A stretch of DNA of 64,000 nucleotides from CAZKWG01 sp964615375. GTDB taxonomy: Bacteria; Myxococcota_A; UBA796; CAZKWG01. The notes beneath the pieces were generated by a model. That model saw only the letters and a list, made by a program, of their open reading frames with translations. It did no database searches and was not told the DNA's origin. Shown here piece after piece: positions 8,768 through 20,020 of this stretch. Both the position numbers and the translations under genes were made by a program. Within the stretch, counting starts at the first letter, position 1. Every line of letters starts with the position of its first letter. The stretch is taken from positions 1 through 64,000 of the forward strand of contig CAZTOW010000015.1 in NCBI GenBank assembly GCA_964615375.1, in the 5' to 3' direction.

Positions 8768-10508
8768 GCAGCCAGACCGCGCCCACGCCGCCATCGGCAG
8801 CCGGTGCGCCGACCAGCAGATCGTCCAGGCCAGCGCCGTTCATGTCGCCCGCAGCGCTCAGGCTGGTCCCCAGGCCATCGCCGGCCCTGGCGCCGTTCAC
8901 ACGCCAACCCGCGTCGCTGGCTTTCGCGGTGTCCTGAAGCGCGCCGTACCAGACCAGGACCACGCCCGCTCCATCGTCGGCCCCCGGCGCGCCCATCGCA
9001 AAGTCCGGCACGTCGTCGCCGTCCAGGTTCAGGTTGCCGGCCAGGGCCGAGCCGAGCGCCATGCCCTCCTCGTCGCCGTCGATGCGGGTGGAGATATCCT
9101 CTGCGCCAAGCCGCCCCTCGTCCCCGAGCGCCCACCACTCCGCGCCAGAGAGCAGGTAGACCGTTCCACCGTCGGCCGCCCCGGCGTCAGTGCCTGGAGC
9201 GCCGACCAGTACGTCGGCGTAGCCATCGCCGTCCACATCGCCAGCCGGCGCAAGGGCGTGGCTCAGGCGATCATCGGTCGCCTCGCCGGAGAGGGTGCGG
9301 TCGTAGGCGTTGTCAATCCCTGCATCATCCTCGCGGAGCTGGCCCGCTTCGGTGAAGAGGAACGCACCGCCGTTGCCGTCTCCGCGCCCCTCATCACCGC
9401 TTCCGAGGCTCCATGAGGCCGACGGTGCCCCCAACACGATGTCGGGCGACCCATCTGCGTTGACGTCCCCCGCGAAGATCACCGCTGATCCGGTTTCCGT
9501 CGTGGATGAGTAGCCGTTGAGGTAGCCATCATAGATGTCTGCGTAGTCTGCACTCTCAGTGATAGGTCCTTGGATGAAGATCAGGCTGTAAGTTGTGCCT
9601 AAGAGCAGGTCCGCCGCACCGTCGTTGCCGCGAAAGTCCACGTCCGTCGCAATCCCTACGCCAACGGCTCGTTGGATGACATCGACGACAGGGCTATCCA
9701 CCAGCGGCGCGTCTTCCGCATCACCGAAGTGGACGAGATAGGCTGACGCGCCTCCGGTACGCCACTCGCCGCCCGGAGCGCCGATTACGAGGTCGCGAAC
9801 GCTATCGCCATCCAGGTCAGCGGCCCCCAGTGCCGACCCAGCCTCGATGTCTCCGCCCTCGGCGTAGAAGGTCAGATCAGCTGAGTCTGGCGCCTCCAAG
9901 GAGTCCAGCGGCCCATACCAGACATAGACTTCGCCACCGTCGCCAGCCGTCGGCGCACCCACGGCGATGTCCGGCCAGCCGTCGCCGTTCAGGTCGCCCG
10001 CGCCGAGCACCGCCGTACCCAAAGCGCCATACCCATAGATGCGGCTTCGGGTGTAGGCGGAGCCGTCAACCTCTTCCTGTCCAACGGGCGTGTCACAGTC
10101 CGAACTGCCGTCGCAGTTGTCGTCCTGGGAATTTTCACACACGGGCTCCATACCCGGATTGATATCTTCATTTTCGTCGTCACAATCATCGGCCACGCTG
10201 GCGAAGCCGGGCTCGCCCTCGCAGATGGTCTGGGCTGTGCCACTTCCAAATCCGTCGCCGTCGCTGTCCGCGTAGGCCGACACCCAGGCGGCGCGGGTGT
10301 CATCGTGGTCGTCGCAGTCGGTGTGGTCGGCCACCAGGCCATTCCCAGCTTCACACGCTTCATCTGTGGCGTCCGGGTCGCCGAAGCCATCACCGTCCCG
10401 GTCTTGGTAGAAGGTCTGGGGCTCGCCGTCCGGGCAGTAGGCCCCGGTGTCGTCGGGCTTGCAGCCGCGACAACCAGCCAGGACCAGGAACCAGAGGGGG
10501 AAGCGCAT
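8748..10508 (-). CDS. FG-GAP/VCBS repeat lipoprotein with MopE-like metal-binding motifs
   Basis: 586 aa. The N-terminus MRFPLWFLVLAGC is a short lipoprotein signal peptide with Cys13 as the lipidation site. Residues ~20-145 contain repeated acidic motifs (DRDGDGFGD, DCDDHDD, DSDGDGFG, DCDDENEDINPGMEP, DDNCDG) like the MopE-type putative metal-binding repeat. Residues ~150-586 hold about seven FG-GAP blades (LGAGDLNGDGWPDIAVGAP, APAGDVDGDGYADVLVGAP) forming an integrin-like calcium-binding beta-propeller. It probably sits on the cell surface or in the periplasm. RBS GAGGAGC; -10-like TATGCT at 10532-10537. It is preceded by a second, related gene. Confidence 0.88.
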   Translation of the reverse strand: MRFPLWFLVLAGCRGCKPDDTGAYCPDGEPQTFYQDRDGDGFGDPDATDEACEAGNGLVADHTDCDDHDDTRAAWVSAYADSDGDGFGSGTAQTICEGEPGFASVADDCDDENEDINPGMEPVCENSQDDNCDGSSDCDTPVGQEEVDGSAYTRSRIYGYGALGTAVLGAGDLNGDGWPDIAVGAPTAGDGGEVYVWYGPLDSLEAPDSADLTFYAEGGDIEAGSALGAADLDGDSVRDLVIGAPGGEWRTGGASAYLVHFGDAEDAPLVDSPVVDVIQRAVGVGIATDVDFRGNDGAADLLLGTTYSLIFIQGPITESADYADIYDGYLNGYSSTTETGSAVIFAGDVNADGSPDIVLGAPSASWSLGSGDEGRGDGNGGAFLFTEAGQLREDDAGIDNAYDRTLSGEATDDRLSHALAPAGDVDGDGYADVLVGAPGTDAGAADGGTVYLLSGAEWWALGDEGRLGAEDISTRIDGDEEGMALGSALAGNLNLDGDDVPDFAMGAPGADDGAGVVLVWYGALQDTAKASDAGWRVNGARAGDGLGTSLSAAGDMNGAGLDDLLVGAPAADGGVGAVWLLTTDGW

Positions 10509-10531
10509 GGGGAAGCTCCTCGAACAGGGTC

Positions 10532-10537
10532 AGCATA
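10532..10537 (-). promoter_or_regulatory. candidate -10 element of the FG-GAP lipoprotein gene
   Basis: On the minus strand GGCTATGCTGACC contains TATGCT, 23 nt before the start codon. It suggests a separate promoter although the upstream gene stops only 63 nt before this start codon. Confidence 0.4.
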
Positions 10538-10571
10538 GCCGGAGACGGGCTTTGACGGCCAACGTGGCGGG

Positions 10572-12764
10572 TCAAAAGGCGTCGGTGGGCACCAGGAGGG
10601 CTTGACCCGGCTCGTCATCGGGGACCTCGCCGGGAGCCACGTCATCGAGCAGTGGAACCCCCCCGATGAGCAGGTCACTCCATCCCAGGCCCGTGACATC
10701 GCCCGGATCCACGACCACCAGCCCGATCCGGTCGTTGCTGACCTCGCCATAGACGGCGTAGTCTACGTCACTCCGGCTTAGGTCGCTGTTGATCGGGCCG
10801 TAGAAAAGCAGGGCCGCGCCTCGGCTGGAGTTCACCCCCGGCGCCCCTACGAGCAGTTCGGCGTAGCCGTCTTCCCCTACGTCAGCAACCAGCGTGACGC
10901 TGGCTCCCAGGTCGTCACCCGCTGTCTCGCCAGTGATCGTGGCCAGCCTCGCGGCGTCGTCCAGCGGCGTGCCAGGCGTCATCGCTGCCACCACAGCGCC
11001 AGAGATCAGCGCGACCTCTCCCGCTCGTTCGTTGGCGTAGGGCGCCCCAACCGCGACATCATCGTAGCCGTCGCCGTCTACGTCCCCTCCGCAGCTTACC
11101 GACAGCCCCGTTCCATCCTGTGCCTCGCCCGCGAGCCAGGTCCAGGCGAGATCGGCGATGTTCAACGTGCCAGCTCGCCGAGAGGTGACGATGTAGGCGT
11201 GGCCGACCTGAGTCTCGGACAACGACGCGGAGCCCGCAAGGAGATCCGGCCGATAGTCGGTCGGCGCCCCCAGCACGAGATCCTGTTCTCCATCCGTGTC
11301 GATGTCGCAGTTCCCGGCCACGGACGCACCAAGCTGCTCATACGCCGTCCCACCCTCGATCACGCCCCAGGCCAGATCCTCCGCGTCCCGATTGTACCGG
11401 GGCAGCCCGTTGAACACGAAGACCCCGCCGGCCTGCTCCTCGCCGCCGTCCGGGGTGTAGGTGGGCGCGCCCGCCGCGCAGTCCGGCACGCCATCTCCGG
11501 TGTAGTCCGCCGAGCACGCCAGCGAAGCGCCGAGGCGCCCACCGCCCTCCGGCCCGGCCATCGCCGCCCGAAACGCCGCGTCTTGCAACTCCAAGGTGCC
11601 CTCGCCCAGCGGCCCGCCGCGCACGAAGTACACCTTGCCCGCCTCGGTGTCGCCGCCGGTCTCTGACCCGTCGCCCCACGGCCCCAGCATGGGGAAGGCA
11701 CCGCCCCCTCCTCCATCGTCCCCGCCGCCGAAGATGCCGCCAGCCTCGTCCGCGCCCGGCGCGCCGATCACGAAGTCGTCATAGCCGTCCTGATCCAGGT
11801 CCACCCCGCCCGCGACGGCGGCCCCGGTCTGATCTCCGTCGTTGAACCCCACGATCAGCAGCACGCCGGCCGACTCGCTGCCCAGGGTCACCGTGCCCGT
11901 GGTCCCGCCATAGACCAGCGCCACCGCGCCTACCTCGTCATCGCCCACCGCGTAGCGCGGGACGCCGATGAGCAGGTCTGCGATCCCATCCCCGTCCACG
12001 TCGCCCGCACCCCCCAGCGCGCTCCCTGCGCTCGCGTCCAGCACACCGGTCACGACCAGAGCTGCGCTTGCTCCTGCCCCTGTCCCCTCCGGCGGGTCGC
12101 ACTCCCCGTAGCCGTTGCAGTCCTGATCCACACCGTCACACGTCGTCGGCGCGTCCGGGTACACGTCCGGGTCGCCATCCTCGCAGTCTCCGTCCACCAC
12201 AGCGTAGCCCGCCTCGACGGACGTGCAGAGGGTCTGAACCTCCCCGATCCCGTAGCCGTCCTTGTCCCCATCCACATAGAAGTCCGCCGCCGCCCACGCG
12301 AATCCGTTGTTATCGTCGCAGTCTGTGGGGTAGGGCGACCAGCCCGGCGCTTCCTCGCACCGGAGCTGTGCGCCCTCGTAGACTCCGTAGCCGTCCAGGT
12401 CGCGGTCGGGGTAAAAGTAGTACCCAGGCCCGATATCCGGGTCACGGTCGTCACAGTCTACGTCAAAGGCGAAGCTGTCCCGGTCGTAGTCCACGAGGTC
12501 CAGGAAGTAGTCGGCTGACCCTCCCGTGCAGGCGGGGAGGCCCACCGGCACCGCCAGCGCCAGCGCGACCCCCAGGGCCGCCCTCGCCAGACTCAGCCGG
12601 GCGCGCCAAGCAGGCCAGGCCAGGGCGTCGCGGACGCGCGCGACCCACCGCCCGAGACCGCGCAGGGCAGACGTGATAGCATCAGCCCGGCTCTCCCAGA
12701 CCCGGAGCAGGCGCTCCCAACAGCTCGTCCAGTACATCCGAAGTCGGTGCCAGGCGCGGGGCAT
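10572..12764 (-). CDS. FG-GAP repeat lipoprotein with unusually long N-region
   Basis: 730 aa from the ATG at 12764 (MPRAWHRLRMY), chosen over ATG 12800 because GAGG lies 5 nt upstream and a -10-like TACCAT covers the first ATG. Residues 1-50 are Arg/Trp-rich and helical, followed by a hydrophobic stretch (AALGVALALAVPVGLPAC) ending in a lipobox-like LPAC. Then come DRDPDIGPG, DRDLDGYG, DCDDNNG, DKDGYG and CDGVDQDCNGYGEC metal-binding motifs (~90-195), then FG-GAP blades (VDGDGIADLLIGVP, LDQDGYDDFVIGAP) to the end. It is a paralogue of the next gene. Surface or periplasmic location is inferred; the ~50-residue charged region before the hydrophobic helix is atypical for a type II signal peptide. 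Confidence 0.85.
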   Translation of the reverse strand: MPRAWHRLRMYWTSCWERLLRVWESRADAITSALRGLGRWVARVRDALAWPAWRARLSLARAALGVALALAVPVGLPACTGGSADYFLDLVDYDRDSFAFDVDCDDRDPDIGPGYYFYPDRDLDGYGVYEGAQLRCEEAPGWSPYPTDCDDNNGFAWAAADFYVDGDKDGYGIGEVQTLCTSVEAGYAVVDGDCEDGDPDVYPDAPTTCDGVDQDCNGYGECDPPEGTGAGASAALVVTGVLDASAGSALGGAGDVDGDGIADLLIGVPRYAVGDDEVGAVALVYGGTTGTVTLGSESAGVLLIVGFNDGDQTGAAVAGGVDLDQDGYDDFVIGAPGADEAGGIFGGGDDGGGGGAFPMLGPWGDGSETGGDTEAGKVYFVRGGPLGEGTLELQDAAFRAAMAGPEGGGRLGASLACSADYTGDGVPDCAAGAPTYTPDGGEEQAGGVFVFNGLPRYNRDAEDLAWGVIEGGTAYEQLGASVAGNCDIDTDGEQDLVLGAPTDYRPDLLAGSASLSETQVGHAYIVTSRRAGTLNIADLAWTWLAGEAQDGTGLSVSCGGDVDGDGYDDVAVGAPYANERAGEVALISGAVVAAMTPGTPLDDAARLATITGETAGDDLGASVTLVADVGEDGYAELLVGAPGVNSSRGAALLFYGPINSDLSRSDVDYAVYGEVSNDRIGLVVVDPGDVTGLGWSDLLIGGVPLLDDVAPGEVPDDEPGQALLVPTDAF

Positions 12765-12851
12765 GTCGTCCTCGTGGTCGGAGAAGTATGCTCCGCTCAT
12801 GGTAGGATGGTGTCACCCTCGGATTCAAGGGACCAACCGGAGAACCTGGAC

Positions 12852-13799
12852 ATGCGTTCACACAATCGTCGCGCGATAGTGACGCGGGGTTGGGCCAGAT
12901 TGGGCTTGTTATCGTTGGCCTTTCATTCAACCTTTGCCACCGCGGCTCCCCCCGGCGTCCCCCGCGCGAATGTTCAGCCAGGTCCGTCCCAGAGCCCCGA
13001 ACATCCTCAGCCCTGCCCTACCTCGAACGCTGGATTTTCGATGATGGTCGCCCGCGTCGAGGCCATCTACGAGGCCCGCGCGCAGGGCGATTTTCTTGCC
13101 GAGGCGCCGAAGATGATCGCCTGCTTCGCCGAGCTGGAGGAGCCGCTGAGCCGAGACGTGGCGCCTCATTACCTCCGAGCGCGAGCGTATAGCTGGTTCC
13201 CTTCCCGCGACTTCGCCAAGGTCGAGGCGGCCTTGCGGGCGCTTCACGATCTGGAGCCGGACGCCCATGTCCCGTCCAAGATCGCACCCGTCCCTGAGCA
13301 TCCGATGGCCGTGGCTCAAGCTCACGCGATCGACACCACCACGCCCAGGCCCGAGCCCGTGTCGCTGCCGCCGATCCCCGGTATGAGCTACCGGGTGAAC
13401 GGGGTGTCTACCGCAGTGATCCGGCCAGACGTGCTCAACGTCGTCCAGATCGTGTCGCCGGCCATCGGCGTGTTCTACAACCGGGAGCTGTACCCTGGGG
13501 AGACGTTCTCGCTGAAGGATGTGCCAGGGCTCGATCTGGCCCAGCGGCAGGTGGCCCACCAGATCCAGCGGTCCAACCGCCTGATGATGTCAGGCGGCGC
13601 CCTGGTGCTCGCGGGCGGCGCCCTGGGCCTCACGACGATCCTGTTGGATCGGCATGCGGATATGGGAGGGGTTCAGCCTGACTCCTGGGACGATGCGCGG
13701 TCCATGGTGGTCCGGCGCGAGGCGCTGCTCCTCACGTCAGGCACGATCACGACCTTCGGCCTCGGGCTGGGCGTGGCGGGGGTGACCGTCCGATGGTGA
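12852..13799 (+). CDS. secreted/membrane protein of unknown function, partner of the kinase
   Basis: 315 aa from ATG 12852 (MRSHNRRAIV), with GGAGAACC upstream. Residues ~1-32 form a signal peptide ending FHSTFATAA. The middle has a helical TPR-like hairpin (VEAIYEARAQGDFLAEAPKM, FAKVEAALRALHDLEPDA) followed by a small beta domain (SYRVNGVSTAVIRP). Two hydrophobic helices near the C-terminus (~250-270 and ~292-312) should anchor it in the inner membrane. Its stop overlaps the kinase start by 7 nt, so the two are co-translated. A sensor or accessory role for that kinase is inferred from coupling alone. Confidence 0.8.
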   Translation: MRSHNRRAIVTRGWARLGLLSLAFHSTFATAAPPGVPRANVQPGPSQSPEHPQPCPTSNAGFSMMVARVEAIYEARAQGDFLAEAPKMIACFAELEEPLSRDVAPHYLRARAYSWFPSRDFAKVEAALRALHDLEPDAHVPSKIAPVPEHPMAVAQAHAIDTTTPRPEPVSLPPIPGMSYRVNGVSTAVIRPDVLNVVQIVSPAIGVFYNRELYPGETFSLKDVPGLDLAQRQVAHQIQRSNRLMMSGGALVLAGGALGLTTILLDRHADMGGVQPDSWDDARSMVVRREALLLTSGTITTFGLGLGVAGVTVRW

Positions 13800-15397
13800 C
13801 CCGCCCCTACTACGTGCTCACCGAGCGCATCGGCGCGGGCGGCTTCGGCGCCGTGTGGGCCGCAACCTACCACGGGATCGGGTCGCTCCAGACCGAGGTC
13901 GCCCTCAAGGTCTACCACGCGGGCGCTCCTGGCTCCGAGGAGCTGGCCACGCGCCTGCGCGACGAGGGGCGCGTACTCGGTTTCTTGTTGCACCGCAACA
14001 TCGTCGTCGTCCGGCGCATCGTGGTCGTGAACGGTCAGCACGCCCTGGAGATGGAGCGCATCCGAGGCTGCGATCTGGGCCGCATCGTGCAATCGGAGGC
14101 GCGCCCTTCCCCGCGCGCCGCGTTGAGCATCGTCAGCGAAGCCGCCAGCGCCCTGGACTTCGCCTGGACAGCGACAGATCGCGAAGGCCGACCGCTGCGT
14201 GTGCTGCACCGCGACATCAAACCGAGCAACATCGCGCTGACGCCTGACGGCGACGTGAAGGTCTTGGACTTCGGGATCGCCAAGGCTGAGCTGGCCGTGC
14301 GTGAGAGCCGAACCAACGCCGACACCGTTCCGGGCACCATGGACTTCATGGCGTCCGAGCGGTTCGAGGGCCGCGAGGGGCCAGAGGCCGACGTGTACAG
14401 CCTGGGCGGCGTGCTCTTCGCGCTCCTGGTCGGGCGGCACTTCGGGCGCGGGCGGGCAAGCGGGGCGGCGCATGAGCGCGTGCTTGTAGGGGCCTGCAAC
14501 GAGCTGTTGGAGATCCTGGACGGAGCCTGGGGCGAGGGAACAGCCGCGCCCATCCTCGACCTGCTGTACCGGACCCTGCACTTTGATCCTGCCGAGCGGC
14601 CCACCGCAGCCGAACTGCACCACGCCGCGCACGCGCTCGCCGAGACGGCCCCTGGCTCGCCCCTACGCGCCTGGGCGCGTCAGGCGGTCCCCGCGCTTCA
14701 GGCGGCGCACCCGCCGCGACCATCGCCAGACGACGGCCGGGTGCTGGAGGAGCAGAGCGAGCGGTCAATCGCGCTGGTCCCTTCGCAGCCCTTCTCCCAG
14801 GCCATCGGCGTCCCGCCGGTCGCGCCGACCGTGCCGGAGTCGGCGGGAAGCGGCGATCCTGGTCTTGAGCCCATCGTCCTGTCCAGGTCCGTGTGCCACG
14901 AGCAGCCCTTCCCGGACACGCCGCCAGACTTCATCCCAACCGCCGCCGAGGTGTATGCGCCCGAGACGACCAGAGGGGCTCAGTCGCCCTGGTGGACCCT
15001 CGCTGGTGCCGTGCTCGGCGCCTCCATTGTGGTCGCCTTGGGTCTCGTCCTGTTGCTGAAGCCCAGACCGCCACCGGCCAACGAACCGGCGCCCCTTCCC
15101 GTCGCCGCTGTGGCTGTGGCCGCCGAACCTGAGAACCCGCCGCCCCCGTCCCCAGAGTCGGCGCCCGTCCCGGACCTCGCGAGGGTGCGCCTGGACGGTG
15201 ACGCCCGTGCGGCAAGGCTCCAAGCCCACGGCACGACCTACCGGCTCCCTGCCGCCGTCCCGGCCGGGGTCTACGAGGTTGTCGCCGACTTCGGCGACGG
15301 CGCCGCAGTCGTCGGCAACGTGACCGTGCCCGCGCGAGGCTCCGTGTTGGTGCGCTGCGCCAGCGCCATGATGGTCTGTGAGGTCGCGCCCCGGTGA
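13793..15397 (+). CDS. transmembrane Ser/Thr protein kinase
   Basis: 534 aa. The cytosolic kinase domain (~7-285) has all key motifs: glycine loop GAGGFGAV (14-21), VALK with Lys39, HRDIKPSN (139-146) and DFG (159-161). A Pro-rich linker is followed by one membrane helix (WWTLAGAVLGASIVVALGL, ~401-420) and an extracytoplasmic Pro/Ala stretch ending in a small PEGA-like domain (~475-534: YRLPAAVPAGVYEVVADFGDG). This is the usual PknB-like bacterial topology. It overlaps the preceding secreted protein gene, which may supply its sensor or ligand. Confidence 0.93.
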   Translation: MVTRPYYVLTERIGAGGFGAVWAATYHGIGSLQTEVALKVYHAGAPGSEELATRLRDEGRVLGFLLHRNIVVVRRIVVVNGQHALEMERIRGCDLGRIVQSEARPSPRAALSIVSEAASALDFAWTATDREGRPLRVLHRDIKPSNIALTPDGDVKVLDFGIAKAELAVRESRTNADTVPGTMDFMASERFEGREGPEADVYSLGGVLFALLVGRHFGRGRASGAAHERVLVGACNELLEILDGAWGEGTAAPILDLLYRTLHFDPAERPTAAELHHAAHALAETAPGSPLRAWARQAVPALQAAHPPRPSPDDGRVLEEQSERSIALVPSQPFSQAIGVPPVAPTVPESAGSGDPGLEPIVLSRSVCHEQPFPDTPPDFIPTAAEVYAPETTRGAQSPWWTLAGAVLGASIVVALGLVLLLKPRPPPANEPAPLPVAAVAVAAEPENPPPPSPESAPVPDLARVRLDGDARAARLQAHGTTYRLPAAVPAGVYEVVADFGDGAAVVGNVTVPARGSVLVRCASAMMVCEVAPR

Positions 15398-15521
15398 TGG
15401 AGCGTGCCGCCGCCTTCCACTGGCCATCCACGCGGAGACCTGCCTGGCAGGGCGTTATCCACATGGCTATCCACGCCCCTCCCACGCCGCGTGGATGTAG
15501 CCACGGGTACGCACGCGAGCC

Positions 15522-15881
15522 CTACCCCGTCGTCGGTCCCCGCCCTGGCTCACCCCGCACCACGGAGGCGGCGTAGAGCCCGCCGTCCGGCTCCAACTCC
15601 AGGCTGAACAGGAAGCGCCCGCTCGTGAGCACGGGCACGAGCCCGCCCGCGTCGAGCGCAACCACGCGCACCACCACGCCGTCCGGCCGGGCCTGCTCGC
15701 CCACAAGCAACCGAGCGACGCCGCACACGAGCGACGCAGGCCAGGAGGCCAGCGCCGCCCCGTTCAGCAGGAGGCGCACACCGTCCGCGTGCTCGTTGCC
15801 CTCGACCGCCACTTGAAGCGCGGGCAGACCCGCGCCTCGCTCAAGGAGGCACGTCAGCGGGCGGACAGAGATTGTGTTCAT
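15522..15881 (-). CDS. small hypothetical protein
   Basis: 119 aa. Start ATG has CAGGAGCCG upstream, a good ribosome-binding site. The sequence is a compact alternation of hydrophobic and charged residues (VRLLLNGAALASW, GVARLLVGEQARPDGVVVRVVAL, FLFSLELEPDGGLYA) with no signal peptide or recognised motif; probably a small alpha/beta or all-beta cytosolic protein. Transcribed towards the kinase gene, 124 nt away. Confidence 0.6.
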   Translation of the reverse strand: MNTISVRPLTCLLERGAGLPALQVAVEGNEHADGVRLLLNGAALASWPASLVCGVARLLVGEQARPDGVVVRVVALDAGGLVPVLTSGRFLFSLELEPDGGLYAASVVRGEPGRGPTTG

Positions 15882-17095
15882 CGGCTCCTGGGGGCGGCAC
15901 AGCGACTCATAACCGCACCCGTGCCGTCCTGGAGCCTGCCGCGGCGGGTGGGCGACGGTTCAAGGCCCACTGCCACAGGGGGGCGACGCCTCACAATCGC
16001 CGTGACCCGAGGTTCCACAACTTTCACGGCCTCACCCCGCCACTTCCCATGCTTTCACGCACTTGCACGACGCTCGCAGGCCCACTTGCACAGAGGCGGT
16101 CATGGAAGTGCCTGGAAGTGCTGCAAGTGCGAAATGACACATCGAGCAGATGCTGGCGTCGTCACCTGCGAGAACCCAGAGCGAGGCGTTGCCCCTCTGG
16201 ATCGGCGCGCTGGCCCTGTGGCTGGTCGGTCTGTCGGCGGGTGCTCGACCGGACACTCTGACGCTGGGGGGTGCCGCAAGTGCGCTGCGCGCAGCGAGCT
16301 TGCCCCATCTCTGGCGTTGGTCAGAGCCGAGAGGCTGAGGCGCGGTTGTTGTGTACAGGTTGCACTCCTGGTGCGGGTCGCGGGTGCTCTACAGGCCGGA
16401 GGCCGATCCTACACACGGGCGGGGTTCAACCCGTGGAGTAGCGAAAGTGCGATCTCCATCCAGCCCGTCAGAGAGACCGTCCGAGGCGCGCTCTCGCGGG
16501 CCGGCGCAGGCTGGGCACGTCAAGCCCCCCCTTACGGGTCCGCGAATCCGCGTGTAGGATATTTTCAGCGCGAACCCTGGGTTAGACCCCATCTTTGACT
16601 GTAAATTCTACACAGTCAGCCGGGTTCGCCGTGCCCGGAGACCATGCCCCCCCGAGCCCGCCCGCCCCGCCCCGCGCTGGTGCTGGTCGCCGTCCCGAGC
16701 ACGGCGCCCGACGCCGCCGCGCGACGCGCCTTGGCCGTGCGCGAGCTGCTGGCCCAGGCGGGGATGCTCGACGGCGAGGGCGGGTCAGTGCAGCCCCAGG
16801 CGGCGCTACCGCAGTCGAGCACTGCGCCGAGGGGTGGCACGTCCTCGCGACAGCGGACTCGACGGGACGGCTGAGGCGCGGCGGCCTGTGCTACCCTGGG
16901 CGCGGCTCCATGAGGGAGGGGGCGTCGCTCCTGACCTTCGTGATGCTGGCCGGCGCCGTCTCCGAGATGTGCGCCGGCCTCATCAATTCACTCCAATTGA
17001 GGAGAATCTCAGAGTACCGACAATCTGATCATGTATTCAGTATTTGAAAAAATGTTCCTCTTCCTCGGTTTTCCCTGCTTGACCCTGGCAGGGGA
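15882..17095. other. 1.2-kb region with only a gene remnant
   Basis: No convincing complete gene. Short frames have no ribosome-binding site and biased composition. CACTTGCA-like octamers recur at 16061, 16083, 16122 (inverted) and 16274 (partial). The only supported item is a promoter plus 5' gene remnant at 16892-17047, after which the base composition drops sharply to AT-rich DNA. Confidence 0.5.
16910..17047 (+). pseudogene. 5' remnant of a secreted-protein gene, cut by AT-rich DNA
   Basis: A GTGCTACCCTG promoter-like element (TACCCT, 16892-16897) precedes an ATG at 16910. The first ~23 codons are GC-rich and look like a signal peptide (SLLTFVMLAGAVSEM). From about 16978 the sequence becomes AT-rich and the frame runs 21 codons of foreign composition to a stop at 17047. 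It looks like the start of a normal exported-protein gene whose body was lost when other DNA was joined. The 45-aa product could alternatively be a real small protein. Confidence 0.4.
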
Positions 17096-18013
17096 GTGCA
17101 TACCTGTCACTCCATGCCCACCGGTACTGCCTCTCCCCCCGCTCCCCGCCCAGCCTCACAGTTTATGGGTCGTCTCGATCCCCTCTCCGTCTGGCTGCTG
17201 ACCGCTGCCCGTGAAGGCTGGCTCGTCGTCCGGTTGTCGGACATCGATGATGGAGACTTCAATCTCCACTTGAAAAAGGTGCTTCTGGCCAGAACTGGTC
17301 AACGCATCGTCTGCGGGACATTCTACCGGGGTGACCTGAAGCTCTCGATGGAGAGCCACTATCGATTTGTCGCCAAGGCCAAGAGTGACATCGGGTGGGC
17401 GGCATACTCTCCCGTCCCTGCTGGCTACTACCTGTTTCACGGGAACAAGCTGGTCAGCTACCATTCAGGGCTTGCGGAGGGTGTGAGTGATGGTGAGTTG
17501 GCCGGAGCAGCCATAGGAGGACTTACAAGTCTACTATTCGCTGGTCTCTTCCAGTCCTCCGACCTGCTCCAGGTGAGCGCCGAGCAGCTCAGCGAGCCCG
17601 CGGGGCGGCGCATCTACGCGCAGTTTGACGCCGTGATGACCAAAGTCGCGATCGATGACTTCCTGAAGTTGCTCCTGGAGGCCATGGCGACGGCTGACGC
17701 CGCCAAGCGTGCCAAGGACGAGCAAGAGCGTCAGCGAGCCGAAGAGGCTCGGACCCAACAGGAAGCCGCGATCAGGGCTGAGCGCGCCCAGGAGTTGAGG
17801 AACGCCTATCGGACCCTCTCGCTGGCAGAGACGGCCTCGGACAAGGAGGTGAAGACGCGACATCGCAAACTTCAACTTGAGTGGCATGATGATCACAGTC
17901 AGGTGGACATATCCCCCGACGATCGGCGCCGACGCCTCTGTGTATCGCAGGATATCAATGTGGCATATGAGCTGATCATGCGCTCGCGGAAGCCCCCGAC
18001 CCCGGAGGGGTAG
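17096..18013 (+). CDS. J-domain-like protein with degenerate HPD motif
   Basis: Up to 305 aa from GTG 17096; ATG 17114 or 17165 are alternatives, and a possible TTGACC -35 at 17079 would favour the last. The N-terminal ~130 residues form an alpha/beta domain (WLLTAAREGWLVVRL, RIVCGTFYRGDLKLS). A hydrophobic segment near 150-165 (AAIGGLTSLLFAGLF) is followed by a charged coiled coil (~200-235, KRAKDEQERQRAEEA). The C-terminal ~70 residues match a J-domain (NAYRTLSLAETASDKEVKTRH), but the HPD tripeptide reads HDD (EWHDDHS), so Hsp70 stimulation may be lost. GC content is lower than in neighbours, suggesting acquired DNA. Confidence 0.65.
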   Translation: MHTCHSMPTGTASPPAPRPASQFMGRLDPLSVWLLTAAREGWLVVRLSDIDDGDFNLHLKKVLLARTGQRIVCGTFYRGDLKLSMESHYRFVAKAKSDIGWAAYSPVPAGYYLFHGNKLVSYHSGLAEGVSDGELAGAAIGGLTSLLFAGLFQSSDLLQVSAEQLSEPAGRRIYAQFDAVMTKVAIDDFLKLLLEAMATADAAKRAKDEQERQRAEEARTQQEAAIRAERAQELRNAYRTLSLAETASDKEVKTRHRKLQLEWHDDHSQVDISPDDRRRRLCVSQDINVAYELIMRSRKPPTPEG

Positions 18014-18025
18014 GGGTAGCGCGCG

Positions 18026-20006
<1,981 letters not shown>

Positions 20007-20020
<14 letters not shown>

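Noticed and set aside
15455..15463. TTATCCACA, a perfect DnaA box
   Set aside because: Only one clear box, with degenerate neighbours at best, and no AT-rich unwinding region or dnaA/dnaN nearby; not an origin.
16058..16281. Recurring CACTTGCA/TGCAAGTG octamers
   Set aside because: Spacing is irregular, one copy is partial, and no supported gene start lies close; could be chance.
16415..16440. GGGGTTCAACCC resembling a tRNA T-arm
   Set aside because: No acceptor stem, D-arm or anticodon arm can be folded around it.
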